A stretch of DNA of 25,801 bases from Tritrichomonas musculus (Eukaryota > Parabasalia > Tritrichomonadida > Tritrichomonadidae). How positions within the stretch are numbered: the stretch's first letter is position 1; the number at the start of each line of letters is the position of its first letter. The position numbers were made by a program, and so were the translations under genes. Below the pieces are notes generated by a model. It was not told the DNA's origin. It made no database searches and saw only the letters and a program-made list of their open reading frames with translations. Location: contig JAPFFF010000335.1 in the NCBI GenBank assembly GCA_039105265.1, positions 1-25,801 of the forward strand. The letters run 5' to 3'. Below, piece after piece: positions 8,864 through 18,375 of this stretch.

Positions 8864-9395
8864 TTTAATATCTTGTTATAGAGCTCCGAATTTATATTAA
8901 ATAAATAAATATATAATAGTATTAAATTATATTATACTTATATATATATCGGGAATGAACTTTTAATCAGCAGTTTTTTAAAAAAAGTTCTGAGAAGTTT
9001 CTTTTTTTTATCATAAATTTTTAGCAATTCAAAATATTTGAAAATGAAAAAACGATAAATAAGAATCTTTAATATCTTGTTATAGAGCTCCGAATTTATA
9101 TTAAATAAATAAATATATAATAGTATTAAATTATATTATACTTATATATATATCGGGAATGAACTTTTAATCAGCAGTTTTTTAAAAAAAGTTCTGAGAA
9201 GTTTCTTTTTTTTATCATAAATTTTTAGCAATTCAAAATATTTGAAAATGAAAAAACGATAAATAAGAATCTTTAATATCTTGTTATAGAGCTCCGAATT
9301 TATATTAAATAAATAAAAATATAATAGTGATAAGTTACATTATATTTATATTTATATTGGGAATGAACTTTTAATCAGCAGTTTTTTTAAAAAAA
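8864..9395. repeat. 204-bp tandem repeat, about 2.6 copies
   Basis: Units begin at TTTAATATCTTGTTATAGAG: 8864-9067, 9068-9271 and a partial, more diverged unit 9272-9395. The first two are almost identical; the third differs at several sites and breaks off after AATCAGCAGTTTTTTT. Units hold GAGCTCCG and TCGGGAATGAAC, islands of GC in A/T-rich sequence. No coding signal. Confidence 0.95.
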
Positions 9396-9480
9396 TGCAT
9401 ACAAGCTATTTTGTCACTTTTTATTACTTTATAAAAAATAAAATGAGTGAATTCTTGAAAGATCAGATATCATAATATAT

Positions 9481-9852
9481 ATGCATTCTCGAGAACTTGT
9501 CGAATCTTCTTTAATGGAATTCTTGAAAAATTCAGATGATCTTGAAGAAAATTATGAAAATTTAATTCGCATTTTTAATGATTACAAATTTGATGAAAAT
9601 TCGCAAGATTTAAAAGATGTCTTAAATATAATTATTTCTTTTTGAAATAATTATCCTTGAAATCTACTATTTTTTTCAAAGATTGAAAAAATTATATTTT
9701 TTTTTAAGCCAAAAATTATGAAATTCTGGTCAAATATTGAAAAATTCCATATTTTTAGAACCAACAAACGAATTCTTTTATTTGCGCTCAACGAAAAAAT
9801 TGTTACACTTGACCAAAAGATATTGAATTGTTTTTTTAGCTCCAAAAAATAA
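9481..9852 (+). pseudogene. Broken N-terminal region of a trichomonad ankyrin-repeat protein
   Basis: From ATG at 9481 the frame reads 54 codons to a TGA (9643-9645), passes a second TGA at 9658-9660, and then stays open to TAA near 9850. The unbroken parts (LKNSDDLEENYENLI, NIEKFHIFRTNKRILLF, NEKIVTLDQKI) follow the pattern I associate with the helical head that precedes ankyrin repeats in large trichomonad families. No ankyrin repeats follow: the sequence leaves the frame into A/T-rich spacer. The piece lies wholly inside the transposon-like element at 7871-10573, which suggests capture of a host-gene fragment. Family assignment is from memory of the pattern, so moderate. Confidence 0.5.
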
Positions 9853-10573
9853 ACATAATTCTTAACATTTATATTTTTTCTAATATAATATATTTATATA
9901 TTTTTATTTATATTAAATAATTTATAAATATAAGTAGTTCTAAAAGATAAAAATATTTCATAATTAAATTTTTATATTCAAATATTTCAATGATCTTATT
10001 CAAAAAATAAAAAAACGATCATTTCTCATTTAAAAATAAAATCGTTGATATATCACTTATTGCCCATTAAAATATTCTGGTATTTATAAAATAATCTAAT
10101 TAACTCTTAATTAATATAATATATGAATATATAAATAAATGACGGAAGAGAATCCAGTACCCATACATATGGATGGAATCAACTTTGTTTACAAGAGAAA
10201 GCATTTAATCATTATATGTACAGCAATTATCGTTAATAGTTCTAGCAATTTGTAACAAATTTTATCCTGTTTTTCTATTTTTGCTTACTTTTTTTTTTAT
10301 TTTTTATTAACTTCGATACTGACTGTCAATTTAATATTCAGCGATATATTTACAAAACAAAATTTATTTATCTACTGCAATATTGCAAAAAAAAAAATCC
10401 AAAATTTTTATTTTTATTCCAAAATTTTTATACTTTCCTTTTTCTCCAAAAAAAAAGCATATATAAATAGATACAATTTATCATACACCACTTTTGCTTA
10501 TTTTTTTTTATTTTTTTTTTTTTTATCCTAAACTTATCCTAAAAAGTGACAAAAGGATAAATTTCCACAACTA

Positions 10574-10584
10574 AGATTACAACT
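10574..10584. repeat. Target-site duplication, right copy (AGATTACAACT)
   Basis: Exact match to 7860-7870, immediately after the right inverted terminus (…CCACAACTA). Confidence 0.85.
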
Positions 10585-11511
10585 TTTTTTTTTTTTGATT
10601 TCATATTTAAATGCATAATTTTTTAAGTTATGTAATACCTTAATGGGAACCGTTACATTCACTGTAATATCGTCCTCCAACGAAAATTTCAGAAACATGC
10701 AAATATCTTCCAGGAAAATATTTTTTATTAAGGAAAATTTCAATTCTATCATCAATATATTTAAACTGTTGCTGTTAAATTTGAAAGAAATACTTAATAT
10801 TCTTGAAAGAAATATTTAATAGTGTTCAAAATTCATAAACATTTCTTTTTTGTTTGATATAAATTTCATAAAAACATATGTGTAAAAGGTGAAGTGACCA
10901 AATTTTATGAAATAGTTAAAATACTCTTTTTATTAGAAAAAAATAAATATTTATCAAATTTTGTTGTAGATTGCATATTAGTACTTGATGTAAATGATAA
11001 ATTAGATATTAAAATAAGGGAAAAAAGAGCCAAAAGATAACCATAAATTCTTCATATTTTTCTAAAAAAATGAAATTTTTTATCGAATCTGATAATTTAA
11101 TCACTATATATGGTATGGATGATTTTTATGGTTTTGATAAATTCAAATTTCCATAGTGGATCAAATTAAAAATAAATAAATATTGTGAGAAAAATTTATG
11201 TTTATCTTTATATTTTTCCATCATTCATCAAATATTATATATTATATAATATTAATGTATTACATAACAAAAATTATAGAATTATTTTTTAATTTTGCTC
11301 GACAGTTTTTAAGAAATACTAATTTATAAAAATAAAGCTTTATTTTTTAGGTAATAAAAAGAGATTAATCAATTTATTTATATATATAGAAACATTAAAA
11401 TCTTTAATCTGTTTGATTATATATTTTTTAGCAAAAAAAATTAACATATTTTCGAGATAAATATATTATTTTCAAAGGAAAAACTCAGTTTATATTAAGG
11501 TTAAAAATTCG

Positions 11512-11606
11512 CCTCAAGTATGAAGTATTCAATTTTTTTGGTCAAATTTTCACCTCAAGTATGAAGTATTCAATTTGTTTGAATGCAATTTTGGTCAAAT
11601 TTTTTA
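11512..11606. repeat. 41-bp direct duplication
   Basis: CCTCAAGTATGAAGTATTC starts at 11512 and again at 11553, each followed by CAATTT, TTTG and GGTCAAATTTT. The second copy carries an extra 12 bases or so before GGTCAAATTTT. It looks like a local tandem duplication. Confidence 0.8.
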
Positions 11607-11623
11607 TTGTTATTTTTATATAA

Positions 11624-11797
11624 ATGGACGTAAATTTCAAAGGAATTGCAGTTTTGATGGAAGTTATATCATCAGACTTTGATAAGGAACTTATGCCGTT
11701 TCAACTTATATTAAAAAAGCAAGCAATGGAAATGATTTTCAATTTTCAATACAAAGTGTATACCAAAAATTCAATTGCTATAAAATATGCCGATTAA
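11624..11797 (+). CDS. Hypothetical 57-aa open reading frame
   Basis: An ATG-initiated frame of 57 codons ending in TAA, in a local patch with more G and C than its flanks. The product is mixed in composition (several Met, Lys and Phe), with no signal peptide, membrane segment or family I recognise. It follows directly on the 41-bp duplication. It could be a small gene, a relic, or chance; there is no independent support. Confidence 0.2.
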   Translation: MDVNFKGIAVLMEVISSDFDKELMPFQLILKKQAMEMIFNFQYKVYTKNSIAIKYAD

Positions 11798-12096
11798 CTT
11801 TTTTGAATGGCACGATCATTTTGTAGTCAAAAAATATAAAAAAATCAAATGCATTTTTCTTAAAAACAACTGTTTAAATTTTTAAATTATATTAGTATGA
11901 TATTTTTATAATACTATACTTTAATAAAGAAGGATATAATAGAATAATAATTGGAAGAAACTAGCTTGTACACATATATAAAAACATCAAGTGTATTCAA
12001 GAACTTAACCAATTTAGAAAAAATAGCATTGCCAAGCAATATATTTTGTTACAGAAAATTTTATTATGGAGTTAAAAAAAAATCAATGATAAGCAA

Positions 12097-12168
12097 TCCG
12101 ACATCGTTCAGCGGTTAGGATACGTGGTTTTCATCCACGGGATCGGGGTTCGACTCCCCGTGTCGGAA
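12097..12168 (+). tRNA. tRNA-Glu (anticodon TTC)
   Basis: A 72-nt cloverleaf. The acceptor TCCGACA/TGTCGGA has discriminator A. The anticodon arm is CGTGG-TTTTCAT-CCACG with TTC at 12130-12132. The T arm CGGGG-TTCGACT-CCCCG is canonical. No intron and no encoded CCA. Decodes GAA (and GAG by wobble). Confidence 0.97.
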
Positions 12169-12171
12169 ACG

Positions 12172-12182
12172 TTTTTTTTTTT
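12172..12182 (+). terminator. Pol III terminator of tRNA-Glu
   Basis: Eleven T in a row shortly after the tRNA end. Confidence 0.88.
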
Positions 12183-12600
12183 ATTCTGAGTACTTGAATA
12201 AAATCTGTAAAAGTAAAAAAGAATTGTTTTTCTATTTGTTCTTCTTCATTCAGACAATACACTTGTTTGATCATTAATAAAATTTTTGTCTTAATGAGGC
12301 TTCATTATTTTGTTGAAGGCTGTCTTGTTCTTGAAGTCATTTTTATTTTTTTTTATTATTTATTTATAGGAAAATCCTCTTTTTCATAGGAGATATTATA
12401 GAAATTTGACAGAATGAAAATTTATATCAAGACCTGCATTTCTTCAACTTTCATTTCCTTTTTATCCTTCAGAATAAATTTTGATGATTTTTTTTCTCGA
12501 GATCATTTTTCAATTTTTTAAGCTGAGGCAGTGATGAATTTTCTTTCTTCGCCAATTCTAATAATTAACCCAATTTTTGAATTTCTTTCATCATTTTTGT
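12183..12600 (-). other. Spacer with a possible coiled-coil gene relic on the minus strand
   Basis: Between about 12420 and 12605 the minus strand reads Lys/Glu/Leu-rich, helix-like sequence (LKKLKNDLEKK) interrupted by several stops. It may be the remains of a coiled-coil protein gene, a very common kind in trichomonads, but the composition is simple and the call is weak. The rest holds nothing recognisable. Confidence 0.25.
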
Positions 12601-12639
12601 CTCCATCGATCTAAATGAATTCTAAACGATGTTTTAGCA

Positions 12640-12954
12640 TATATTTCTAAGGTAGAAAAATACTATAGCTTCAAACTCTCTGATTTATGTGCATTGATAA
12701 AAGCAATTACAATTTCTTCTTCAATACCAGTGATAAGAAAAAATGCCTTCTATAACTGTTGAAATATAATTGATATACAAATTTCATCTTCAATGAAAAA
12801 AAAAAAAAAAAAAAGAGAAAATAATGCATTTATTAATTGTTCAACATTAATTAATTTTGGAATTTCATCAAGTTGGGCATTAATTGGAGAAAATGCAATT
12901 GAAAATTGTTCATCATTAATTGAAATTTTACTTTCAATTTTCAAAAGATGCTGA
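12640..12954 (+). pseudogene. Relic of a BspA-like leucine-rich-repeat protein
   Basis: The frame contains successive LRR_5/BspA-type units of the form A-F-x-N-C-[ST]-x-L-I-x-[IF]-x-I-S-S-S. Examples are SIPVIRKNAFYNC, then NNAFINCSTLINFGISSS, then GENAIENCSSLIEILL. The pattern (about 23 residues per unit) is that of the Treponema/BspA LRR surface proteins known in hundreds of copies in trichomonads. One in-frame TGA lies at 12760-12762, where the consensus has Ser after Asn-Cys. A run of 19 A (12796-12814) replaces part of a repeat, and the frame ends at TGA 12952-12954. No start codon, signal peptide or further repeats are present, so this is a fragment of about four units. Confidence 0.65.
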
Positions 12955-13024
12955 AAGTTATAAAAAAATCATAATTCTTACTTGTCAGGGAAAGAAAAAA
13001 GAGTATAAAATAAAAAATCTTTAC

Positions 13025-13881
13025 TTACTTAATCATATCGATATAAGAATTCAATTTTTCAGTGTCAACATCATCAAGCAAAAAATTGGGATCATATGCG
13101 AGTTTCTGAAAAAGTTCATCAAAAGTTGGTCTGTTATCTGGATCACATGACCAACATCTATCAATCATATCTTTGATCGGTTTCTTGACAAAACTCGGAA
13201 TTTCAGGGCGAACACCTTCAGTTGACTTTAAGAAGACTTGATATGACGTATTGGCGCCATCAAGTGAAGATTGTTTGCCAGTGATGACTTCGTACATAAG
13301 AAAACCAAAGGAATAAACGTCGGCTGAGCTTTCAAAATGTTTTCCCTCAATTATTTCGGGCGCCAAGTAGATTGGTTTTGCAATAATGGCGCCACTATCG
13401 TTTGTGGGGAAAAAATTAAAGTATGTAATGTGTGGGTGTAAGTCATCATCGATTAAAATGTTCGATAATTTAAGGTCTCTGTGAACGATATTCATTTGAT
13501 GAAGATATTTCATGCCGTATGAAATTCCAACGAATATAATTTGACGTGTAGTATTATCAACTTGGTTTTGATGAATGAAATTAAAAAGATCGCCTTTTGG
13601 ATAGTAATTACTAATTATTGTTAGATGATCTTCACCTAAAAAGTTTTTAGGAAAATAACCTAAAAAGAGATTAACAATTAGATGTTTGAATTTATTCATA
13701 GAATTAATTGTATGATCAATTTGAGATTGTTGATCTTCTTCAGTTTTACATACTTTTGCAGCATATTGTTTCTTTGTTTCTTTGTTTCTTTATCTTCAAC
13801 GAGCAAAAAAATATAGTTTTGACTATGGCTTATTTCTTTGATTACTTCAAATTTGTCAAGAGAAATAAGATATTTGCTCAT
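13025..13881 (-). pseudogene. Decayed TKL-type protein kinase gene (frameshifted, DFG lost)
   Basis: The gene reads from ATG at 13881 into a kinase N-lobe (FEVIKEISHSQNYIFLLVEDKETKKQ), then shifts frame near 13770-13795. There GAAACAAA is repeated almost three times; one 8-bp unit too many would explain the shift, since the next frame continues with YAAKV, the expected ATP-lysine strand. The second frame (from 13699 to the stop at 13025) carries HRDLKLSN, an APE equivalent (YLAPEII), DVYSFGFLMYEV and CWSCDPDNRPTF of subdomains VIb, VIII, IX and XI. The DFG motif is replaced by YFN, so the magnesium-binding Asp is missing. The C-terminal tail after RPTF is of the usual trichomonad type. It was probably a Ser/Thr kinase of the tyrosine-kinase-like group; now a pseudogene, or at best a pseudokinase if read from an internal start. 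Confidence 0.82.
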
Positions 13882-14179
13882 ATTTTTTTTAAAAAAAAAA
13901 ATTCAATGGTTTATTTTTTCATTGTAAAAATTCGAATTGTCAAATTTCAGAGGTATTCATGTGAAGTGAAAACTCGTTATTTGATTTTTTTATTTTTACT
14001 TTAATTGAATGAATATTTTATCTTATGAAAAAATATTAAGATTATTTACTTCTATATATACAATACTGACATTTGCCATAATTGGTTTTAATCGATGTTG
14101 AGAATTTAAAAACCATTTAAAAATAAAGTTTCGTCTATATCTCGAGTCAAATAAAATATTAATGAATTACAAATCAATA
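13882..14179. other. Spacer between kinase relic and virus-like fossil
   Basis: AT-rich sequence upstream of the kinase relic (minus strand). No initiator-like motif or other feature was recognised. Confidence 0.4.
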
Positions 14180-14840
14180 ATGGGGTATATCTTCATTAAG
14201 CTCTCTCGTATCAAACTTACCAGCATTCGGATTGCGACGGAACAGAGTATTAAGAGTTTTATAATCTATCTTAGCAGTTAACTCGGTAATAGCTCGTTTA
14301 AGTACTGTTAAGTAGTCTGTGGTGTATAACTCTTCTAGACTTGTTTGGTTTTTGCTCTTTTATTTTTTAGGTTTTGCATGTGGAGGTCTTGTCTCGAATT
14401 TTATTACACCCTTTCTCTTAGTAAAGTGTCTATCATCACATGGTATCTCTTCATTAAGTTCACGAGTATTAAATTTCCATGTATTAGGATTACGACGTAA
14501 CAATGTATTAACTGTCTAATAGTCTTTCGATTCGACAAGTCTAGCGAGTTCATACTTCAACTTATTCATATCATTCATTTCGAAGAGTTCTGTTAATGCT
14601 GTCATTTAAGTACGAGAAAAATACATCGAAAACGCATTGTCAACTCACTTCTTCACCAATTTATATACACGGCCTCTCTTACCATTAACTCTGTTATATC
14701 TCATATTAACTTCATACCAATTTGGTATTGTCTTAACATCGATTCCATAATAATAACTATATCTGTAATGGGTTCATCCGCTGTAGTGGAATACGTAGTA
14801 TTATTGGTGGATTCATCTGCGGTAGCAGAGTACGTAGTAT

Positions 14841-14930
14841 CAACGATCTCATCATTAGTAGTGGATTTATCAACGATCTCATTAGTAGTAGTGGATTTAT
14901 CAACGATCTCATTAGTAGTAGGTTCATCAG
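14841..14930. repeat. 30-bp tandem repeat, three copies
   Basis: CAACGATCTCAT recurs at 14841, 14871 and 14901, each followed by TTAGTAGT and (twice) GGATTTAT. The second and third units differ from the first mainly in one codon-sized change. It lies within the virus-like fossil and would encode a Thr-Asn-Glu-Ile-Val-Asp-Lys-Ser type repeat on the minus strand. Confidence 0.9.
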
Positions 14931-15936
14931 AGATATCATCATCACTTATACATAATATATTCATCATTCTCTTCGAGAACTTCACTTTGTGAATCATCTG
15001 TTTTACCGAATCGCACACGACCGAATTTATATAATACATCATCCCAATTCGCTATACTCATTTCATTCCATGCTCTATCACGTAAGCTATTTAAATGTCG
15101 TTCAAATCGATTGTTGGGTATCGAGTACTTTCTCTTATTCATGTGCTTCCTATATCGAACATATACATATACATCCGAATTTCGATTCCGATTTCTACCT
15201 AGAAATTGCTTAATACTAGATACAGTATCGATGTATTTTTGGACGAATATAGATAAGATATTCTCTTTAATAGACTGTCCGTTCTGTATTGATGAGGTAG
15301 ATATGATAACATCAACATCTTCTTCGAATAGTCCATCTTTATTATTATTGCTACCTTATCGAACTCTTTAGTATATACTACTTGCTACTGCTGATGATCT
15401 ATATTCGTCCAAGAACTTCGCCTGCTTTAGAGATTACATAATCGTTAATCCACATATTGATGAGAGATATAAACGAAATATCTATGTTAATAAGTTGTTA
15501 CCAGATGCTGATGAACAACGTGCTGCTATAGTTAACTTAATCGATACAAAGAGAATGAATTATGACAAAGTATTAGTGAAGATAGAAGATAAGAAAGAGT
15601 GTAAGAGATTGAAGAATTGTTTGAGAGATAGATACAAGGTCGCTCTATATATAGGTGATAACAAAGACAGAAATTTCACTTGTTGTTCAGTCTGATAAAG
15701 CACATTGTGATACTACTGCTGTTGTACCTTCTTTAGCTTATTTTGTTAATGCATAGACAAATGTTGATTATGTTGTTGAACTACAAAATAAAATAGCAAC
15801 ATTTGAATCAAGATTGGCAGCATTAGAACAAAATGGTAATCAAGGCAGTTCAACTGGTGATTTGAGTTCATATGCCGCAAAAGCAGAAATATAACAATAT
15901 AGAAAATTAAATGATTTAGCAGTGAAGTAGTATATG

Positions 15937-15977
15937 GTAAGGGGTGTTTCAGCAAAAATGCTTCCACACCACCTTAC
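15937..15977. repeat. Hairpin at the end of the virus-like fossil
   Basis: GTAAGGGGTGTTTCAGC and GCTTCCACACCACCTTAC can pair across an AAAAAT loop with a bulge and two mismatches. It lies where GC content falls back to the genomic background, so it may mark the edge of the fossil. Its role is unknown. Confidence 0.5.
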
Positions 15978-15990
15978 AGAGCCATTCGAT

Positions 15991-18375
15991 GCTTCGTGAG
16001 AAGCCTTTCACGAGCACTTAACAATTCGATATCGTTGTAAAAATAAGTTTATTTTTAGTACGACACCTCATTTTTCCAGGTTTTTGTTTGAAAAAAGCTA
16101 AAAAAATTATGTTTTATTTCCTAAATATCCTCTTCATTTCGATTGTGAGGAACTGTAATAAACGAATATTTATTTTTCTCTTTTTTATGGAGCATATTTA
16201 TCTGAATTTAATGTATTTCAAAAGAATTTGTATAATTTTTGGAAATGGACAAATTCCTTGCTTAATTCAAGCTTTAATGCTATAAATTTATAGATTCATA
16301 TATAAATTTTTTCTTTCAAAAGAGATCGACTCTCTCAAATTTTTTTGAATGAAAAATAATAATATCTTAAAAATTAAATATTCTTTCTATTTAATAAATT
16401 TTAAATCAATATTATAAAAAATCTATATTCATTTAATATATCTTAAAAATCAAAAAAATTGTTATTTATTCAATAAATCATTTAAATATGTGTTTTTATT
16501 ATTATATTTGAGGATTTTTCTTAAATGATTTATTATTTACATTATTTATTTGTAACTTGAAATTTAATAATAATTTTTAACAAATTATATTATTGATAAT
16601 CAAGAAATTTTTGTTTTTTATAAACAAAAATTTTGAATTAATAATTGAATAAAATGTTAGTTTTTGAAAAAATGTTTTTTTTACTCTCAAGTATAAGGAA
16701 ATCAACGGAAATTAATATATTTTATATAATGTTGTGAATATAAATTATAATAAAAAGCATATATAATAAATCTAACTCACTTTTTTAATTTGATTTTTTT
16801 TAATTTTGACACTCTACTAAAATTATCCAATTTTAATATACTTTTAAATGAAAGAGTGGAAAATGCATTTTGTAAATTACCATAGAACAAGCTTAATAAC
16901 ATAAAAAATAGTCTGAAATGGTAAGATTAAAATATAACAAAAAACATTTTTGGCGAGATAAATGAACATTTATAAAACACATATGGTTAATAAAACAATT
17001 CTTCACTTAAAATTAGCAAATACTCAATAGCTTTTCCAAAAAAGTTGAAATAAATTAAAATTTCAGAACTTTTTGAATAGCCTTGATTGGCTCATTAAAT
17101 TATATGCTATACAATGATTTTGTTTCTTTCATTGATCAAGAAAAACATTAAACGAAGTTCTTTGATCAATTCTTTATGCATAATATTTTAAATTATTATA
17201 AATTATATTTTTTCAAAACTTCATAAACAAGAAACAGTAATTGCAAAATAATCTTTTATAAATATGTATTTTAAAATGACCAGCACCATTTCATGAATTC
17301 CATTAGGTTTTGAGTAAATCTGCTTTTTTTTGAAAAACGGAAATAAACGTTCAAAAAAAAATATTTATCTCAATTTTTTTTTAATTTGAAAAAATTGAGA
17401 CTAAAACAACCAATTGTCATTTTTTTGAATTAAAAAAAAAGATTACAACAGAAAAAGTTAACAACAATTCTGAGAATTTCAATACTCAGAAATCATTCCC
17501 GAAAAATTTAGAAACTTGATTGCAAAACTGGGAATTTATCTTACATGATATTTAATTAATTACTTTTTAATTAATTTAAAAGATGTAAATACAATTATAA
17601 AAAAAGAATATATGACATGAATGTTATAAAATATTTATATATTTGGATATTTATAAATTCCCAAAATCTCTTTGAATGGTAGAAATTAGAAAAAAAAACT
17701 CAAAAATATTTTCCCCTTTCAAAAGTTAAACTTTTTCTGTTTTTATTTTTTTTAGTGAAATATCTCTATTTTGGCTAATAGAATCGGCTTCATATTTAAA
17801 ATTGCATCATGTTATTGATAATGCCAATCTTATTTAATATTAATTTTTTATTATTTTAGAATTTGATAACCGCCAAAAGTCGAACCCTTTTTTTCTTTCA
17901 AAAACTTTCTTTTTTTTTACTTGATATTTTTACTATTTATTTCAAAATAGAGCTAAATGCCTTAACCTGAAAAAATGTTTATACAAAAATGTAAAGTATT
18001 TATTTGAAAACCTTTCAAAAATTCAAAGATCTCTATCTATTGATTTTTTTGAATATGAAAGTGATCGACATAACGATTTTTTTTACTTTTCAGAAAATAA
18101 AATTATAAAGAAAAATTTGAAATAATTTCAAATAATTTATCATAGAGGAAAACTGAAAAAGTTCGAACTATATATTTTAAATCGACTTTTTCTGACAAAT
18201 CAAAAATATGTTAAATGCACAAACGATTTCCTATTTTAATTTCTATTCGAAATTGCTAAAGAAATGATGTTGTTTAAAAAAATCGTTTTTTTAAAAGATA
18301 GAAAATTCAATACTATAGAATTTTCATTTATTCGTTTTTATAAAAAGATTTAAAAAACAAAAATTTATATAAAAG
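15991..18375. other. Long AT-rich spacer upstream of the cyclase gene
   Basis: About 2.4 kb of A/T-rich sequence, with no frame I can support. An open stretch at 16088-16285 is low in complexity and probably chance. No RNA gene or repeat family was found. The last 100 bases contain a possible initiator element for the cyclase. Confidence 0.45.
18323..18330 (+). promoter_or_regulatory. Possible initiator (Inr) of the cyclase gene
   Basis: TTCATTTA fits the trichomonad initiator pattern TCA-Y-[TA]. In Trichomonas vaginalis the initiator usually lies within about 20 bases of the ATG; here the distance is about 50 bases, and T/A-rich sequence yields such matches by chance. Weak call. Confidence 0.22.

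Larger units (their letters stand above)
7871..10573. mobile_element. Non-autonomous DNA transposon (MULE-like by target duplication)
   Basis: The element of 2703 bp starts TAGGTGTGGAAATTTATCC, and its right end, reverse-complemented, reads TAGTTGTGGAAATTTATCC: a terminal inverted repeat of about 21 bp with one mismatch. A perfect 11-bp duplication flanks it. Just inside both ends lies the block TTATCCTAAA-Y-TTATCCTAAA, in the same orientation at each end. The interior is very AT-rich and has no transposase-length frame. It contains 204-bp tandem repeats (8864-9395) and a broken ankyrin-protein fragment (9481-9852). Mutator-like elements make 8-11 bp duplications, so that superfamily fits best, but without a transposase this is inference. 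The flanking duplication is intact, so insertion is not very old. Confidence 0.78.
10585..12096. other. AT-rich spacer with a 41-bp duplication and small open frames
   Basis: No recognisable gene. A minus-strand stretch at about 10600-10755 is open and mildly protein-like but crosses into the transposon end and has no known family. A 41-bp direct repeat lies at 11512-11593. The 57-codon frame at 11624-11797 is listed separately. The rest is A/T-rich sequence in which I see nothing. Confidence 0.45.
14180..15990. mobile_element. Scrambled virus-like fossil with helicase-like pieces
   Basis: A block of clearly higher GC than its flanks, made of broken coding pieces. Parts: a small domain repeated twice on the minus strand (about 14190-14320 and 14440-14580, sharing an LFRRNPN-like and TRELNE core); a Thr/Glu/Asp-rich linker on the minus strand with a 30-bp tandem repeat; a minus-strand piece (about 14950-15345) resembling the C-terminal end of a superfamily-2 replication helicase, with a TSSI...G-Q-S and Q-F-L-G-R-x-R pattern as in viral origin-binding helicases; a plus-strand piece (about 15480-15695) resembling the start of a helicase second domain; and a plus-strand coiled-coil-like piece (about 15740-15930) reminiscent of viral fibre or structural proteins. 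Pieces lie in both orientations, so the block is rearranged. It is broken, with at least half a dozen breaks. Family uncertain: a large-DNA-virus or Maverick/Polinton-like source is possible. Old, but not so old that motifs are erased. No terminal repeats were identified. Confidence 0.5.

Noticed and set aside
8864-9395. CRISPR-like array
   Set aside because: Units are 204-bp contiguous tandem repeats without spacers, and the organism is a eukaryote.
2749-12168. Functional linkage of the tRNA-export receptor with nearby tRNA genes
   Set aside because: Distance and the dispersed nature of the tRNA genes make this a coincidence; nothing in the sequence supports a link.
13708-14004. 98-codon plus-strand frame over the kinase relic
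   Set aside because: The opposite strand carries kinase motifs; this frame is hydrophobic low-complexity sequence.
16088-16285. 65-codon plus-strand frame
   Set aside because: Rich in Ile, Phe and Leu as expected of chance translation of A/T-rich DNA; no family recognised.
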